A stretch of 64,000 bases of DNA from Hungatella hathewayi WAL-18680 (GTDB taxonomy: Bacteria > Bacillota > Clostridia > Lachnospirales > Lachnospiraceae). The stretch's first letter is position 1. The number at the start of each line of letters is the position of its first letter. Made by a program: the position numbers and the translations under genes. The DNA lies in contig NZ_JH379027.1 of NCBI RefSeq assembly GCF_000235505.1, positions 2,395,183 to 2,459,182 on the forward strand. Direction: 5' to 3'. This document shows, in pieces, positions 8,944 through 17,723 of this stretch. Under the pieces are notes generated by a model, which was given only the letters and a program-made list of their open reading frames with translations, was not told the DNA's origin and searched no databases.

Positions 8944-9525
8944 ATGGCAGAACGGGAGCGGATTAAGACGACGAAAAAGGAGATTGTAGATTATTGGGCA
9001 GGGCACGTGGATGAGAGTGATTTGAGTATTGATTTTGCGGAGGCCCACGAGCGGTGCTGGCGCTGCGGGTGTAAGAGAAGACTGGACCGGTGCCATATCA
9101 TACCGGATTCTCTCGGTGGGGAGGATGAGCCTTCCAATTTCGTGCTGCTGTGCAGCCGCTGTCATCTGGACAATCCCAACGTGATGGACAAGGAGATTAT
9201 GTGGGACTGGCTCCGGGCGTACAGTACCCCTTTTTATGACACGTTCTGGTATTTTCTTGGAATGAGGGAGTATGAGAAAATATATGCGGTTCCCGTTAAG
9301 GAAGAGTACAGGAAGCGGAACATCACAGGCGAGGCGCTGCTAGAATTTCAGGAGATTTTAAAACGGCAGTATGCGAAGGCCTCCTATCATTTTGGCGATC
9401 CGCATTTGAATGTGGCGACGCTGGCAGGGATTTATCGCATGAGTTTTAAAGAATATGATTCACTTCACGGCCTGAAGACGGAGAAGCAGATAGGAAGATA
9501 CGTCAACCTGGGTGAATTTTTGTAG
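8944..9525 (+). CDS. HNH endonuclease-like protein
   Basis: 193 residues; ribosome site GAGGAGG. The zinc-HNH core is clear: C38xxC41, then RCHIIPDSLGG (H51), N65 and CSRCHLDN (C70, C73, H74), i.e. the C-x2-C...H...N...C-x2-C-H pattern of HNH nucleases that cut DNA with a metal ion. The C-terminal 110 residues are unfamiliar. The stop is 22 bases before the STAND NTPase start, so the HNH protein is probably co-expressed with it and may act as an accessory nuclease or modifier of that system. The role in defence is inference from context. Confidence 0.8.
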   Translation: MAERERIKTTKKEIVDYWAGHVDESDLSIDFAEAHERCWRCGCKRRLDRCHIIPDSLGGEDEPSNFVLLCSRCHLDNPNVMDKEIMWDWLRAYSTPFYDTFWYFLGMREYEKIYAVPVKEEYRKRNITGEALLEFQEILKRQYAKASYHFGDPHLNVATLAGIYRMSFKEYDSLHGLKTEKQIGRYVNLGEFL

Positions 9526-9547
9526 TGGAACGATACGGAGATAAGAC

Positions 9548-12500
9548 ATGGCAGATTATGATTTTTATAACATTTTCGAACCAATGGAATTTCAGGATTT
9601 TGCCCGTGATATGATACAGTGCCGGGAGGGGATTGTCTTTGAATCCTTTGCGCGGGGGACTGATTTGGGAATTGACGGGAGATGTGTCCTTGGGGATGGC
9701 AGTACGGTTATTTTCCAGGCAAAGCGGATTAAAAATACCAGCCAGACGATCTTGAGTATTGCCAAAACGGAAAAGGAAAAACTTGACCGGCTGGCAGAAG
9801 GCGGTGTCGTAATCAGCCGCTATCTTCTTGCTCTTTCCGGCGATATCGGGGTGGAGAGGAAGAGACAGGTTATGGAATTATTTTTCCCATACATTGTCGC
9901 TTCGGAAGATATCATCACAGGCCAGGATTTTAATAATTATTTGAGCAGCGGGGACAGTCGGTACCGCTGCGTGGAGGAAAAATATTTTAAACTCTGGATT
10001 CAAAATACAAAAACCTTAAAACGCACCCTTCATGAGGTGGTAAACGGCCCATTGATGGAGCGCTCCCGGATGAATCTGGAGGAGGCGATGGAGAAGGCCA
10101 GATTTTTTGTGGAGACGGACATTTACGAGGAGGCGTTGAAGAAACTTCAGCACAGCCGGACTCTGATTATATCCGGGGAGCCGGGAGTGGGGAAGACAAC
10201 TCTGGCTAACCAGACCGCCCTTTATTATTACACAAAATTTGGATTTCAGTCCTTCCTCTATGCGTCGTCTGTGGAGGATTTATATGCTGCGGAAGCCATG
10301 GAGGGGAAGAAGGTTATTGTCTTTGACGACTTTTGGGGGGATACCGGGTTTGATGGTTTTGGAACCGGGAGGAAGGTGAAGGATTTAACGTCCTTTATCG
10401 AGCATATCCAGAAGCGGAAGGACTGCATTTTGATTATCACCACGCGGGAGTATATTCTGGAGCAGGGGCTGAAGAAAAATGAGGAATTCCGAAAGCTGGT
10501 GGAGACTTATAAACTGGACTGCCGCATCGGTCAGTATTCCAGAGAGGACAAATTGAGAATTTATTATGGGCACTTAAAATCAGCGTCTCTGACCTGGGAG
10601 CAGATGCAGAGTCTCAGGGAAGCAGATTTTGAGATTATCGAATCGTCTAACTATAATCCCCGTGTCATTGAAAAGTTCCTCCAGTCCATCACTCCGGAAA
10701 TGCCGCCCGGCGAGTGCGCCGCCAATTTCTTTCGGTACCTGGATTGTCCGGTGGATTTCTGGAAGAAAATCTTTGAGGAGCTGTCCATGGAGGCGAAAGT
10801 GGTGTATCTGCTAATGGCGATTATGCCGCTTCCCATCGAGTCGTCTGTGCTGGAAACATGTTACTATGAGGTTCTGAAAACCAATCAGAAATCTCTGGAG
10901 TGGAAGGGATTTTTTGAAGTAATCATCGAACTGGAAAAGACGGTTATCAGGACGGATTTGTATAATCAGGAGGTCCAGGAACTGCGGGCGATTACATTTC
11001 AGAATCCATCCGTGAAAGATTTTATTCAGTCTGCCATCCGGAACTGTCTGGAAAAATACCACGATATTCTGTTCCAAAGCTGCCTGTACTTTTCGCAGTG
11101 TGTGGAGTATCTGAAACTTTTGAAGGAGATAAAGGGAGCGGAGAGAAAGTACCAGAAGGTGATGGCAAAAGCGGTTCTTCTTCTGGAGAGCGATTCCATC
11201 ATTTTCTATGACAAATATAAGCAGATTTTGCTATATGGTGAGGAGGGGATTCGCTTTTTCCAAACATACAGGACGTGGGAAACAGGAGAGGATGCGGGAT
11301 TTGGCCGTCTGGAACAGTTGTTTCTTCTTTACGATAGAGAGAAGTGTCCGGATTTAAGTGCATGGTTTGAAAAGACATTTATTACCTTTGTCCAGACTGT
11401 GGAGCGATACCCGGAGTCAGTTCTGAGTGAAGATATGGAGAGCTTTTCCGACGCAGCGATACAGATGGCGCGGGAGGGAATCTGTGAGGATGTAAATTGG
11501 CTGATTTCCGTTTATATGGACTGTCTGATGTGGAATCGAATGGAGCTGGACGGGAAAGCGTGGAAGCAGAGTTTTGTAAAAGAGTGGACTCGGTATATTA
11601 CAGAGAATAAAGATAAAATATCGACCTATTTGGAGAAATACTATGGAGCTGAACTTTGTTTGACCGCGGCGGGTGGAGTAAAAAGTGAGTTTGATTATAT
11701 AAAGTTGAGATGTGAGCATGAGTACACGAAATTTGACTGGGAAATTTCGGAGTCCCTGCGGGCCAAAATTCAGTTATATGAACAATGGGCATTGGGAGAA
11801 ACGATAGAGAACTGGGAAGATGAGATGTATGAGAATGACGAAGAGGATGACGATGACTGGGAAAATTACGCTCATCAACTGGAACATCAAACATGGACAT
11901 TAGATGAAATTGAAGCCGACTTTGATGATGGATACTTAAACGAAATTCAACCAACGCCAGTGGACAATTTAGAGGAATGGTTTTGGATGCGTGGAATTTC
12001 CGGGCAGGTAAAAAATGCGATTATGGCGAAGGAACTTGACGATCATGTGTTCTGGAATTCATTTCTGCTTGAGGAAGAGTCCCTGGAATTTGTGCTTGCA
12101 TTTCTTTCGTGGGCAGAGGAACTGCCAGCCGGTTATTGGACGGCAATGGCAGCAGTGGTGCGGTATATGACGGAAAACTGCAAGGCGCCAGGCGAGATGC
12201 TGGAGCATTTCCTGACCCAGATGGCGTTATCTGGTAATGAGAAGGGGATTTTCTCAAAGGCAGAACTGGAGCGTTTTTGTCCGGAACTCTTCCTTTGGGA
12301 TGAGACGTGGTTGGAGGATTTAGAAAAGATTCATGTTCTGGTGAGGCGCCAGGGCTGGTATTATCTTTCCAATCCGCTGCTGGCGTTCAGTTTTCATTTT
12401 ATTTCCCTGCATGAGCTGCGCCCGGAGGAGATGGCGGCGTATGTTTCCAATGTTTTCCTGGGAGATGAGAAGGATGTGACAACGATTTTGGTGGACTCAG

Positions 12501-13012
12501 AGTCATTGTCAAAACTGATTGAAACTGGAAAGCGGTGGCTGGATAAGACCATATGGGAGCGGGAGTTTGTTACAATGATCTGCCAACTGGCGCCGGATGC
12601 ATTTTTAAATCATGTGATAGCGCCGCTGGCAGAAGTTCTGTATGACAAGCTGTATGCGGATTCGGAGGAGGAGATTGTCTATAACCTGATCGGTTTGCTG
12701 CAGATAGAAGCTGAGTTTGATGAGGATGGGGTCTGTGTCGGCGGTTCCGGAGATTATGAGCGGTATTTCGGGCTGTCAGAGATCGCTTACAGTACTGGGT
12801 TTATCGATGTCTTTCCGGATGAATTGACAGAAGAGCAGGTGCAGCTGCTTACCGCCAATGCGGAAAAGAAGGGGGAAAACTGGCGCGTCTATGTGACTGA
12901 GTGGATAGATAAGGGACTGCTGGAGTATTTTGGAATTTACGATAAAATGCTGACGGTGTGGAATGAGATCTGTCATTTGAGGGAGAAAAAGAAGGGGAGA
13001 AACGATGGCTGA
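9548..13012 (+). CDS. Restriction-nuclease/STAND NTPase fusion (nSTAND3-like)
   Basis: 1154 residues. Residues 10-60 show a PD-(D/E)XK nuclease start: FQDFARDMI, GTDLGIDGR (D43) and VIFQAKR (Q57-x-K59). Walker A GEPGVGKT is at 210-217, Walker B VIVFDDF with D260/D261, then a sensor-like ILIITTREYIL. This nuclease plus STAND ATPase layout matches the nSTAND3 families predicted and in related Avs proteins shown to sense phage proteins and then cut DNA. The long C-terminal part is helical, with an acidic stretch near residues 755-775 (NDEEDDDDWEN), and is the likely sensor. It sits between the HNH gene (22 bases) and a small gene overlapping by 8 bases. Confidence 0.8.
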   Translation: MADYDFYNIFEPMEFQDFARDMIQCREGIVFESFARGTDLGIDGRCVLGDGSTVIFQAKRIKNTSQTILSIAKTEKEKLDRLAEGGVVISRYLLALSGDIGVERKRQVMELFFPYIVASEDIITGQDFNNYLSSGDSRYRCVEEKYFKLWIQNTKTLKRTLHEVVNGPLMERSRMNLEEAMEKARFFVETDIYEEALKKLQHSRTLIISGEPGVGKTTLANQTALYYYTKFGFQSFLYASSVEDLYAAEAMEGKKVIVFDDFWGDTGFDGFGTGRKVKDLTSFIEHIQKRKDCILIITTREYILEQGLKKNEEFRKLVETYKLDCRIGQYSREDKLRIYYGHLKSASLTWEQMQSLREADFEIIESSNYNPRVIEKFLQSITPEMPPGECAANFFRYLDCPVDFWKKIFEELSMEAKVVYLLMAIMPLPIESSVLETCYYEVLKTNQKSLEWKGFFEVIIELEKTVIRTDLYNQEVQELRAITFQNPSVKDFIQSAIRNCLEKYHDILFQSCLYFSQCVEYLKLLKEIKGAERKYQKVMAKAVLLLESDSIIFYDKYKQILLYGEEGIRFFQTYRTWETGEDAGFGRLEQLFLLYDREKCPDLSAWFEKTFITFVQTVERYPESVLSEDMESFSDAAIQMAREGICEDVNWLISVYMDCLMWNRMELDGKAWKQSFVKEWTRYITENKDKISTYLEKYYGAELCLTAAGGVKSEFDYIKLRCEHEYTKFDWEISESLRAKIQLYEQWALGETIENWEDEMYENDEEDDDDWENYAHQLEHQTWTLDEIEADFDDGYLNEIQPTPVDNLEEWFWMRGISGQVKNAIMAKELDDHVFWNSFLLEEESLEFVLAFLSWAEELPAGYWTAMAAVVRYMTENCKAPGEMLEHFLTQMALSGNEKGIFSKAELERFCPELFLWDETWLEDLEKIHVLVRRQGWYYLSNPLLAFSFHFISLHELRPEEMAAYVSNVFLGDEKDVTTILVDSESLSKLIETGKRWLDKTIWEREFVTMICQLAPDAFLNHVIAPLAEVLYDKLYADSEEEIVYNLIGLLQIEAEFDEDGVCVGGSGDYERYFGLSEIAYSTGFIDVFPDELTEEQVQLLTANAEKKGENWRVYVTEWIDKGLLEYFGIYDKMLTVWNEICHLREKKKGRNDG

Positions 13013-13517
13013 GAAGATGGAAGAGAGGGCGGAACACATGACAGCGGAAATGACGGGACAGCCCTCTGAAATTGAGGTGTTGAGAGAGCGCCTGCTGTAC
13101 GCGGCCGGAAAATATTCGGATTACTGCCGATATGAGGAAACCATAAATAACCTTGTGTCTGAGTACGATGAAACGCTGGAAGTCTATCACTATGAGATAT
13201 GGTCTAACAAATCGTTCGGGACCATCCGGGATAAGGCGGCGGAAATGCTTCAGGTAACCGGCGAGATTTTTCAGGATATGAGTGACAATGCACTGCGGGA
13301 ACTCTACTATGTGATGTGCGAAATTGTGAAACTGGATGAGGCAGCCCAAAGAGAAATCTGTGGCGTGACAATCCCGGAGGACCATTTTACGGAAGAGGAA
13401 TTCAGGGAAATGATATCATACTGGAAAGAATACGCGTATTCACAGTCAGAAGCTCTGGAAAAATATTTGCAGGTATTGAGGGAATGGAACTGGAGTGAAG
13501 AGAACGATAGTAATTAG
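13005..13517 (+). CDS. Small partner of the STAND operon, unknown
   Basis: 170 residues, mostly helical and acidic, overlapping the end of the STAND gene by 8 bases; GGGGAGAAACG precedes the ATG. No known domain. The overlap implies translational coupling and hence a role with the STAND protein, for example as a regulator or sensor adaptor (inference). The sequence has regular heptad-like helices (MLQVTGEIFQDMSDNALREL) but no catalytic motif. About 130 bases separate it from the helicase gene, with no clear terminator. Confidence 0.6.
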   Translation: MAEKMEERAEHMTAEMTGQPSEIEVLRERLLYAAGKYSDYCRYEETINNLVSEYDETLEVYHYEIWSNKSFGTIRDKAAEMLQVTGEIFQDMSDNALRELYYVMCEIVKLDEAAQREICGVTIPEDHFTEEEFREMISYWKEYAYSQSEALEKYLQVLREWNWSEENDSN

Positions 13518-13646
13518 AGATAGATAGGCACACTTCATTATCCATTATATATAATTTTGAATTACAAGTCTAGTCTTTTTTCTTATTTTTGTTAAGATAT
13601 GGATAGGCCGAAGGATGCATCACACAAATATAGAGGGGAGACAGAC

Positions 13647-15848
13647 ATGAAGCAGAACAGTGAGGCAAAGACGATACCGGGAGTCACCCTGGAAGAAGAG
13701 AGGGAAATGCTCTCGTATATTATTTCCATCGCGGACGGGAACTTAAACCGCGCAAGGGAATCCGTGGATAACCTGGCGGATGAGCTGCATGAGCTGAAGG
13801 AAATATATGATGCCAAGGATAAAGAGGGCCTGGCCCTGTGGTTCAATACGGATGCCAGATTTCAACAGGTCCGGCAGGAGCTCCTTCGCATGGAACGCAG
13901 CAGGAAGAAGCCCTATTTTGGAAGAATTGATTTCACGGATTTGAATCTGTTGAAGAAAGAATGTTACTATATCGGAAAATCCGCCATCACGAAGGAGGCA
14001 GCGGAGCTGGTGGTCATCGACTGGCGGGCGCCGATTGCGTCGGTCTACTATGAGAGCGCCCTCGGGGCCTGCACCTATTCCGTGAAGGGGGAGGGCGCCT
14101 TTGAGATAGACTTATCCAGAAAACGCACCTATGAAATCGAGCAGGATAAGCTGAAGGACTTCTATGACTCCGATGTGGTGGCAAATGATGAGCTGCTGAC
14201 CAAATATCTCGCCAGAAATAAGCGGGCTGTTCTGAGCGATATCATTGCGACCATTCAGCAGGAGCAAAACGAAATTATCCGAAGGAGACCGCAGTACAAT
14301 GTGATTGTGCAGGGCGGCGCCGGTTCCGGCAAGACAACGGTGGCCATGCACCGCATTTCCTATATTCTGTATAACTATGATGTGGAATTTCAGCCAAAGG
14401 ACTTCTATATTATCGGAAGCAACCGGATGCTGCTGAACTACATCACGGGGGTGCTGCCGGATTTGGATGTCTACGGCATTTCCCAGATGACCATGGAACA
14501 GCTGTTTGTCCGGCTGTTGTATGAGGACTGGGACAGTCAGAAGTTTACGGTGAAAAAGCTGGACAAGGAGGATAAAAACGCCTGTGTCAAGGGCAGTTTT
14601 TCCTGGTTTCATGATTTGGAGGACTTTTGCCGGTGTTATGAGTGGAATTATATTCCGCGGGAGGATGTCTACGCGGAGAAAACGCACCAGCTGTTGATGA
14701 GCCGGAGCGCCATCGAGAACCTGCTTCGAAAATTTGATTACCTGTCCCTGCCGGAAAAGCTGGACAAACTGACAGAGCATTTGATGGCGAAGCTGGAAAA
14801 TGAGATTTATGGCAGATACTATACTTACCCGCCGGAGGAGCAGAGGGCGCTTCTGAAAAAATATCAGACGTATTTTGGAAAGCGGGAGTGGAAGGGGTCT
14901 ATTTTTGAATTGTATGACACTTTTTTGCTGGAACAAAATGGGAGAGGGCATCACATTTCCCTGCCTGGGACGGCATTTGACGTCTATGATTTGGCGGCGC
15001 TGGCCTATCTGTACAAGAGAATCAAGGAGACGGAGGTTATCCGGGAAGCCAGCCATGTGGTCATTGATGAGGCCCAGGATTTTGGAATGATGGCTTATGG
15101 GGCGCTGAAGTACTGTATGAGTAAATGCACCTTCACCATCATGGGCGATGTGTCGCAGAATATTTATTTTGATTATGGGTTGACGGACTGGGAGGAACTG
15201 AAAAGTCTGATGCTGACGAGGGAGCTGGACTATTTCGGTCTGTTGCGGAAAAGCTATCGAAACACAGTGGAAATCTCAAATTTTGCGACCAACATTTTGC
15301 AGCATGGGAATTTCCCCATCTATCCGGTGGAACCGATTATCCGTCATGGAAATGAAGTCCACACGGCGAAATGCGGGGATGAGGAGCAGATGATTTCGGA
15401 GGCCGCCAAGGTGATTCGGGAGTGGCAGAAGAAGGAGTATGAGACCATCGCGGTTATCTGCCGGGATGAGGCGGAAGTGTATCGACTTTCAGGAAAATTG
15501 AAAAAGAAGGTGAAACTCCGCGAATTCAACGCCGAGACGGAGGAGTTTGGAAATGGAGTCATGGTTCTGCCAATCGAGTACGCCAAGGGATTGGAGTTCG
15601 ATGCGGTTCTCCTGCTGGGGGTGGACAACCGGAATTATCCGGCGGAGGATGGTTTTGCAAGGCTTTTGTATGTGGCGGCCACCAGAGCTCTTCATGAGTT
15701 GGCGGCCCTTTATACCGGAACGCTGACCGATTTGATTGCGGCTCCGGTGCCGGAGGAGAAGAAGCAGAGATATCTTGTGGCGCCGGCGGTGGCGAAAGTT
15801 AGAACGGTACCTGAGAAAAAAGCAAAAGACCAATCAGGAAATTGCTGA
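13647..15848 (+). CDS. helD: HelD-family UvrD-like helicase (RNA polymerase recycling type)
   Basis: The ATG at 13647 follows AGGGGAG; the frame opens 48 bases earlier without such a site. 733 residues. The N-terminus is the HelD coiled coil (EEREMLSYIISIADGNLNRARESVDNL) followed by VVIDWRAPIASVYYES, a HelD signature. Walker A GGAGSGKT is at 223-230 and Walker B VVIDEAQDF follows near residue 472. HelD uses ATP to strip stalled RNA polymerase from DNA. The end is suspicious: shifting by one base in an A6 run (15816-15821) leads into the next frame, whose first residues (KTNQEIAEERSAQGRFELEF then IGPKKIIVPGG) read like a natural HelD tail. The true C-terminus may therefore be frameshifted. Confidence 0.85.
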   Translation: MKQNSEAKTIPGVTLEEEREMLSYIISIADGNLNRARESVDNLADELHELKEIYDAKDKEGLALWFNTDARFQQVRQELLRMERSRKKPYFGRIDFTDLNLLKKECYYIGKSAITKEAAELVVIDWRAPIASVYYESALGACTYSVKGEGAFEIDLSRKRTYEIEQDKLKDFYDSDVVANDELLTKYLARNKRAVLSDIIATIQQEQNEIIRRRPQYNVIVQGGAGSGKTTVAMHRISYILYNYDVEFQPKDFYIIGSNRMLLNYITGVLPDLDVYGISQMTMEQLFVRLLYEDWDSQKFTVKKLDKEDKNACVKGSFSWFHDLEDFCRCYEWNYIPREDVYAEKTHQLLMSRSAIENLLRKFDYLSLPEKLDKLTEHLMAKLENEIYGRYYTYPPEEQRALLKKYQTYFGKREWKGSIFELYDTFLLEQNGRGHHISLPGTAFDVYDLAALAYLYKRIKETEVIREASHVVIDEAQDFGMMAYGALKYCMSKCTFTIMGDVSQNIYFDYGLTDWEELKSLMLTRELDYFGLLRKSYRNTVEISNFATNILQHGNFPIYPVEPIIRHGNEVHTAKCGDEEQMISEAAKVIREWQKKEYETIAVICRDEAEVYRLSGKLKKKVKLREFNAETEEFGNGVMVLPIEYAKGLEFDAVLLLGVDNRNYPAEDGFARLLYVAATRALHELAALYTGTLTDLIAAPVPEEKKQRYLVAPAVAKVRTVPEKKAKDQSGNC

Positions 15849-16707
15849 GGAGCGCTCCGCGCAAGGGCGGTTTGAGCTGGAGTTCCGGGACAAAATCGGA
15901 CCGAAGAAAATCATTGTGCCGGGCGGGCAGAAGGAAGCAGGACCAGGGAAGGCGAGGAGCGCCGGGAATCAATTGGGCGCTGGCAATCGGCCAAGCACCG
16001 GCAACCGGCTTGGAAATGCTGAATTTGGCACAATGCCATCGACAGGCAGCCTAAGACCACCTGGCCATTCCAATATCAATTCCGCTATCCGCTGGGTGAC
16101 CAGACAGAAGGATTATCTGGAGTTGACAAGCGCCTGCGGTGTCCTGCGCATCACGCCGATATCCGGGAATACGGCCCGAATCAGCTTCGCCAAAGAGTCC
16201 ATCAATCATCTTCCAGCCATACCAGGGGAGCTTTCCGTGACGCCTGGGCTTGCATGGAAATATAGAGAAGACAAAACTATAGTAGAAGTCCAGTTCGGGA
16301 ACATGCTTTTGCTGGTAGACAAGAAAACCGGCGGGGTATCATTCTACACAGCAAAGGGAACGCTTCTCCTCTCAGAGGCATCGCCCATGCCAAGACTGAT
16401 ATCCACTTCCCCCAAAAACCAAACCTGGTCATACTTCAACTGGACGAAAAAAGAAACGTTAAAGGCAAGGGGACTGTACGATAAACAGCTGATCGATTTA
16501 AAATCCACAGCAAAATACATTTCCTGCGGCGAAACCTCCCAAAGACCCGCCTGCCTGATATCGAGCAACGGCTATCAAATACTGGTCTCCGCTGGCCAGC
16601 GGGTGATGTGCTGTACTATACCGGTATATGGCACCTATCTGAGTGCGGAAGAGGAAACACAGATTGATTATTTTTTCACAATGAAATCAGGCGAGTCTGG
16701 CACATAA
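15736..16707 (+). pseudogene. GH31 N-terminal-like fragment joined to a frameshifted helicase tail
   Basis: An open frame overlapping the helicase end and lacking a good start; the only frame opener is a TTG at 15736, and an ATG at 16033 has no ribosome site. Residues after the stop of the helicase gene read as a plausible helicase tail (FRDKIGPKKIIVPGG), then a linker with repeats (AGNQLGAGNRPSTGNRLGN), then about 200 residues (RWVTRQKDYLELTSACGVLRITPISGN and on to IDYFFTMKSGESGT) that resemble the N-terminal beta-sandwich of family 31 glycoside hydrolases. The catalytic barrel is absent. Probably a remnant created by a deletion that fused two genes; an intact extended helicase is the alternative. 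Confidence 0.45.
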
Positions 16708-16753
16708 GTTTTGTAACAACAGCCGCCAAGACTCATTGAATGAAGGAGCGAAC

Positions 16754-17266
16754 ATGGAAAAGGAAGATATCCTATTTCAGCTTGATATAAGCTGGCAGTT
16801 ATTTCAATATCACGTAAGTAATCTGACGGACGAAGAAGCCCTGTGGTGTAAAACTGAACAAGGACTGCAGATACGCCAGATGGATGGAACATGGGCAGCA
16901 GACTGGCCGGAAACAGAAGCATACACTATAGGCCCGGCCAGCATTGCATGGACCATGTGGCACATCCTCTACTGGTGGAAAACCACGATGGACTATTCCT
17001 TCGGGAATGGAACCTTAAAAAAAGAAGCTGTCCTCTGGCCGGGGAGTGTAGAACTGGCAGTAAAAGAAATCAGCCGCCTGCACGAGGAATGGATCAAAAT
17101 TCTGTCAGAAATGCCCAAAGCAGATTTTGAATCCCCCAAATACGCGAAATGGCCATTTGCAGATACAAGCTTTTGCAGAATTGCACTCTGGCTGAATGCG
17201 GAGTTTATGAAAAATGTTGCCGAAATCGGCCATGGACGATATCTATACGCCATAGCTTTCACTTGA
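16754..17266 (+). CDS. DinB-fold (YfiT-like) protein
   Basis: Start at ATG 16754 with AAGGAG at proper distance (an in-frame TTG at 16736 is rejected). 171 residues. The four-helix DinB/YfiT fold is suggested by SIAWTMWHILYWWKTTMDYSF and by NAEFMKNVAEIGHGRYLY, the places of the metal-binding His residues of the family. Family members include thiol transferases and many of unknown role. It stands alone between the GH31 fragment and the SF1 helicase gene. Confidence 0.65.
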   Translation: MEKEDILFQLDISWQLFQYHVSNLTDEEALWCKTEQGLQIRQMDGTWAADWPETEAYTIGPASIAWTMWHILYWWKTTMDYSFGNGTLKKEAVLWPGSVELAVKEISRLHEEWIKILSEMPKADFESPKYAKWPFADTSFCRIALWLNAEFMKNVAEIGHGRYLYAIAFT

Positions 17267-17330
17267 AAACGTAGAGGAAATTAAGATACTAATAAGAAAT
17301 TATTGAAACATTTATGAGGAGGTAGACGCA

Positions 17331-17723
17331 ATGACCCAAAGTACTCTGAAAAAGACCAGTGATGTATTGGATTACTGGTTTGCAATTGAATTTTTAGGTC
17401 AGGATTCTTTTGATTTAGGGACAGGTGCATCTGCCTGCCGACGAGAAATAAAAAAACACAAGAGGGATTTGGAGAACAATAAAAAAAGTAACAGAAAACA
17501 AATCTTCGATTTTTTTGAACTTGATACGGCAAATGCTTTGTATGAGGAACTGAAAGCCGAAGCAGATGCATGTGGCATGCGTACATGGGGAAATATAACG
17601 GTTTATCTTGGAAAAGTGAAGCGGGAAAACTGCATCCTCAGTCTTGCCAAATATTTAAAAATAGAGGACTTAGAGAGACCGGAAAAAATTATGATGATAT
17701 TGCTGTCCTCAGTTTTCAGTTGA
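17331..17723 (+). CDS. N-terminal part of the split SF1 helicase
   Basis: 130 codons with an excellent ribosome site (AGGAGG at 17317-17322) and the start MTQSTLKKTSDVLDYWFAIEFL, the usual opening of large DNA2/Upf1-like helicases in Clostridia. After ERPEK (A6 run 17683-17688) the frame should change: slipping one base back continues as NYDDIAVLSFQLTPTGTYV in the long downstream frame. Restoring one A joins the two into a protein of about 1,513 residues. The 14 residues after the A run here are out of frame. So this is the true start of the next gene rather than a separate protein. Confidence 0.75.
   Translation: MTQSTLKKTSDVLDYWFAIEFLGQDSFDLGTGASACRREIKKHKRDLENNKKSNRKQIFDFFELDTANALYEELKAEADACGMRTWGNITVYLGKVKRENCILSLAKYLKIEDLERPEKIMMILLSSVFS

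Noticed and set aside
14112..15056. Minus-strand open frame of 314 codons
   Set aside because: Lies entirely inside the HelD-type helicase gene whose motifs are clear.
17683..17688. Programmed -1 frameshifting at the A6 run
   Set aside because: The heptamer G-GAA-AAA is not a good X-XXY-YYZ slippery site and no stem-loop was seen just downstream; mutation, phase switch or read error is more likely, though not excluded.
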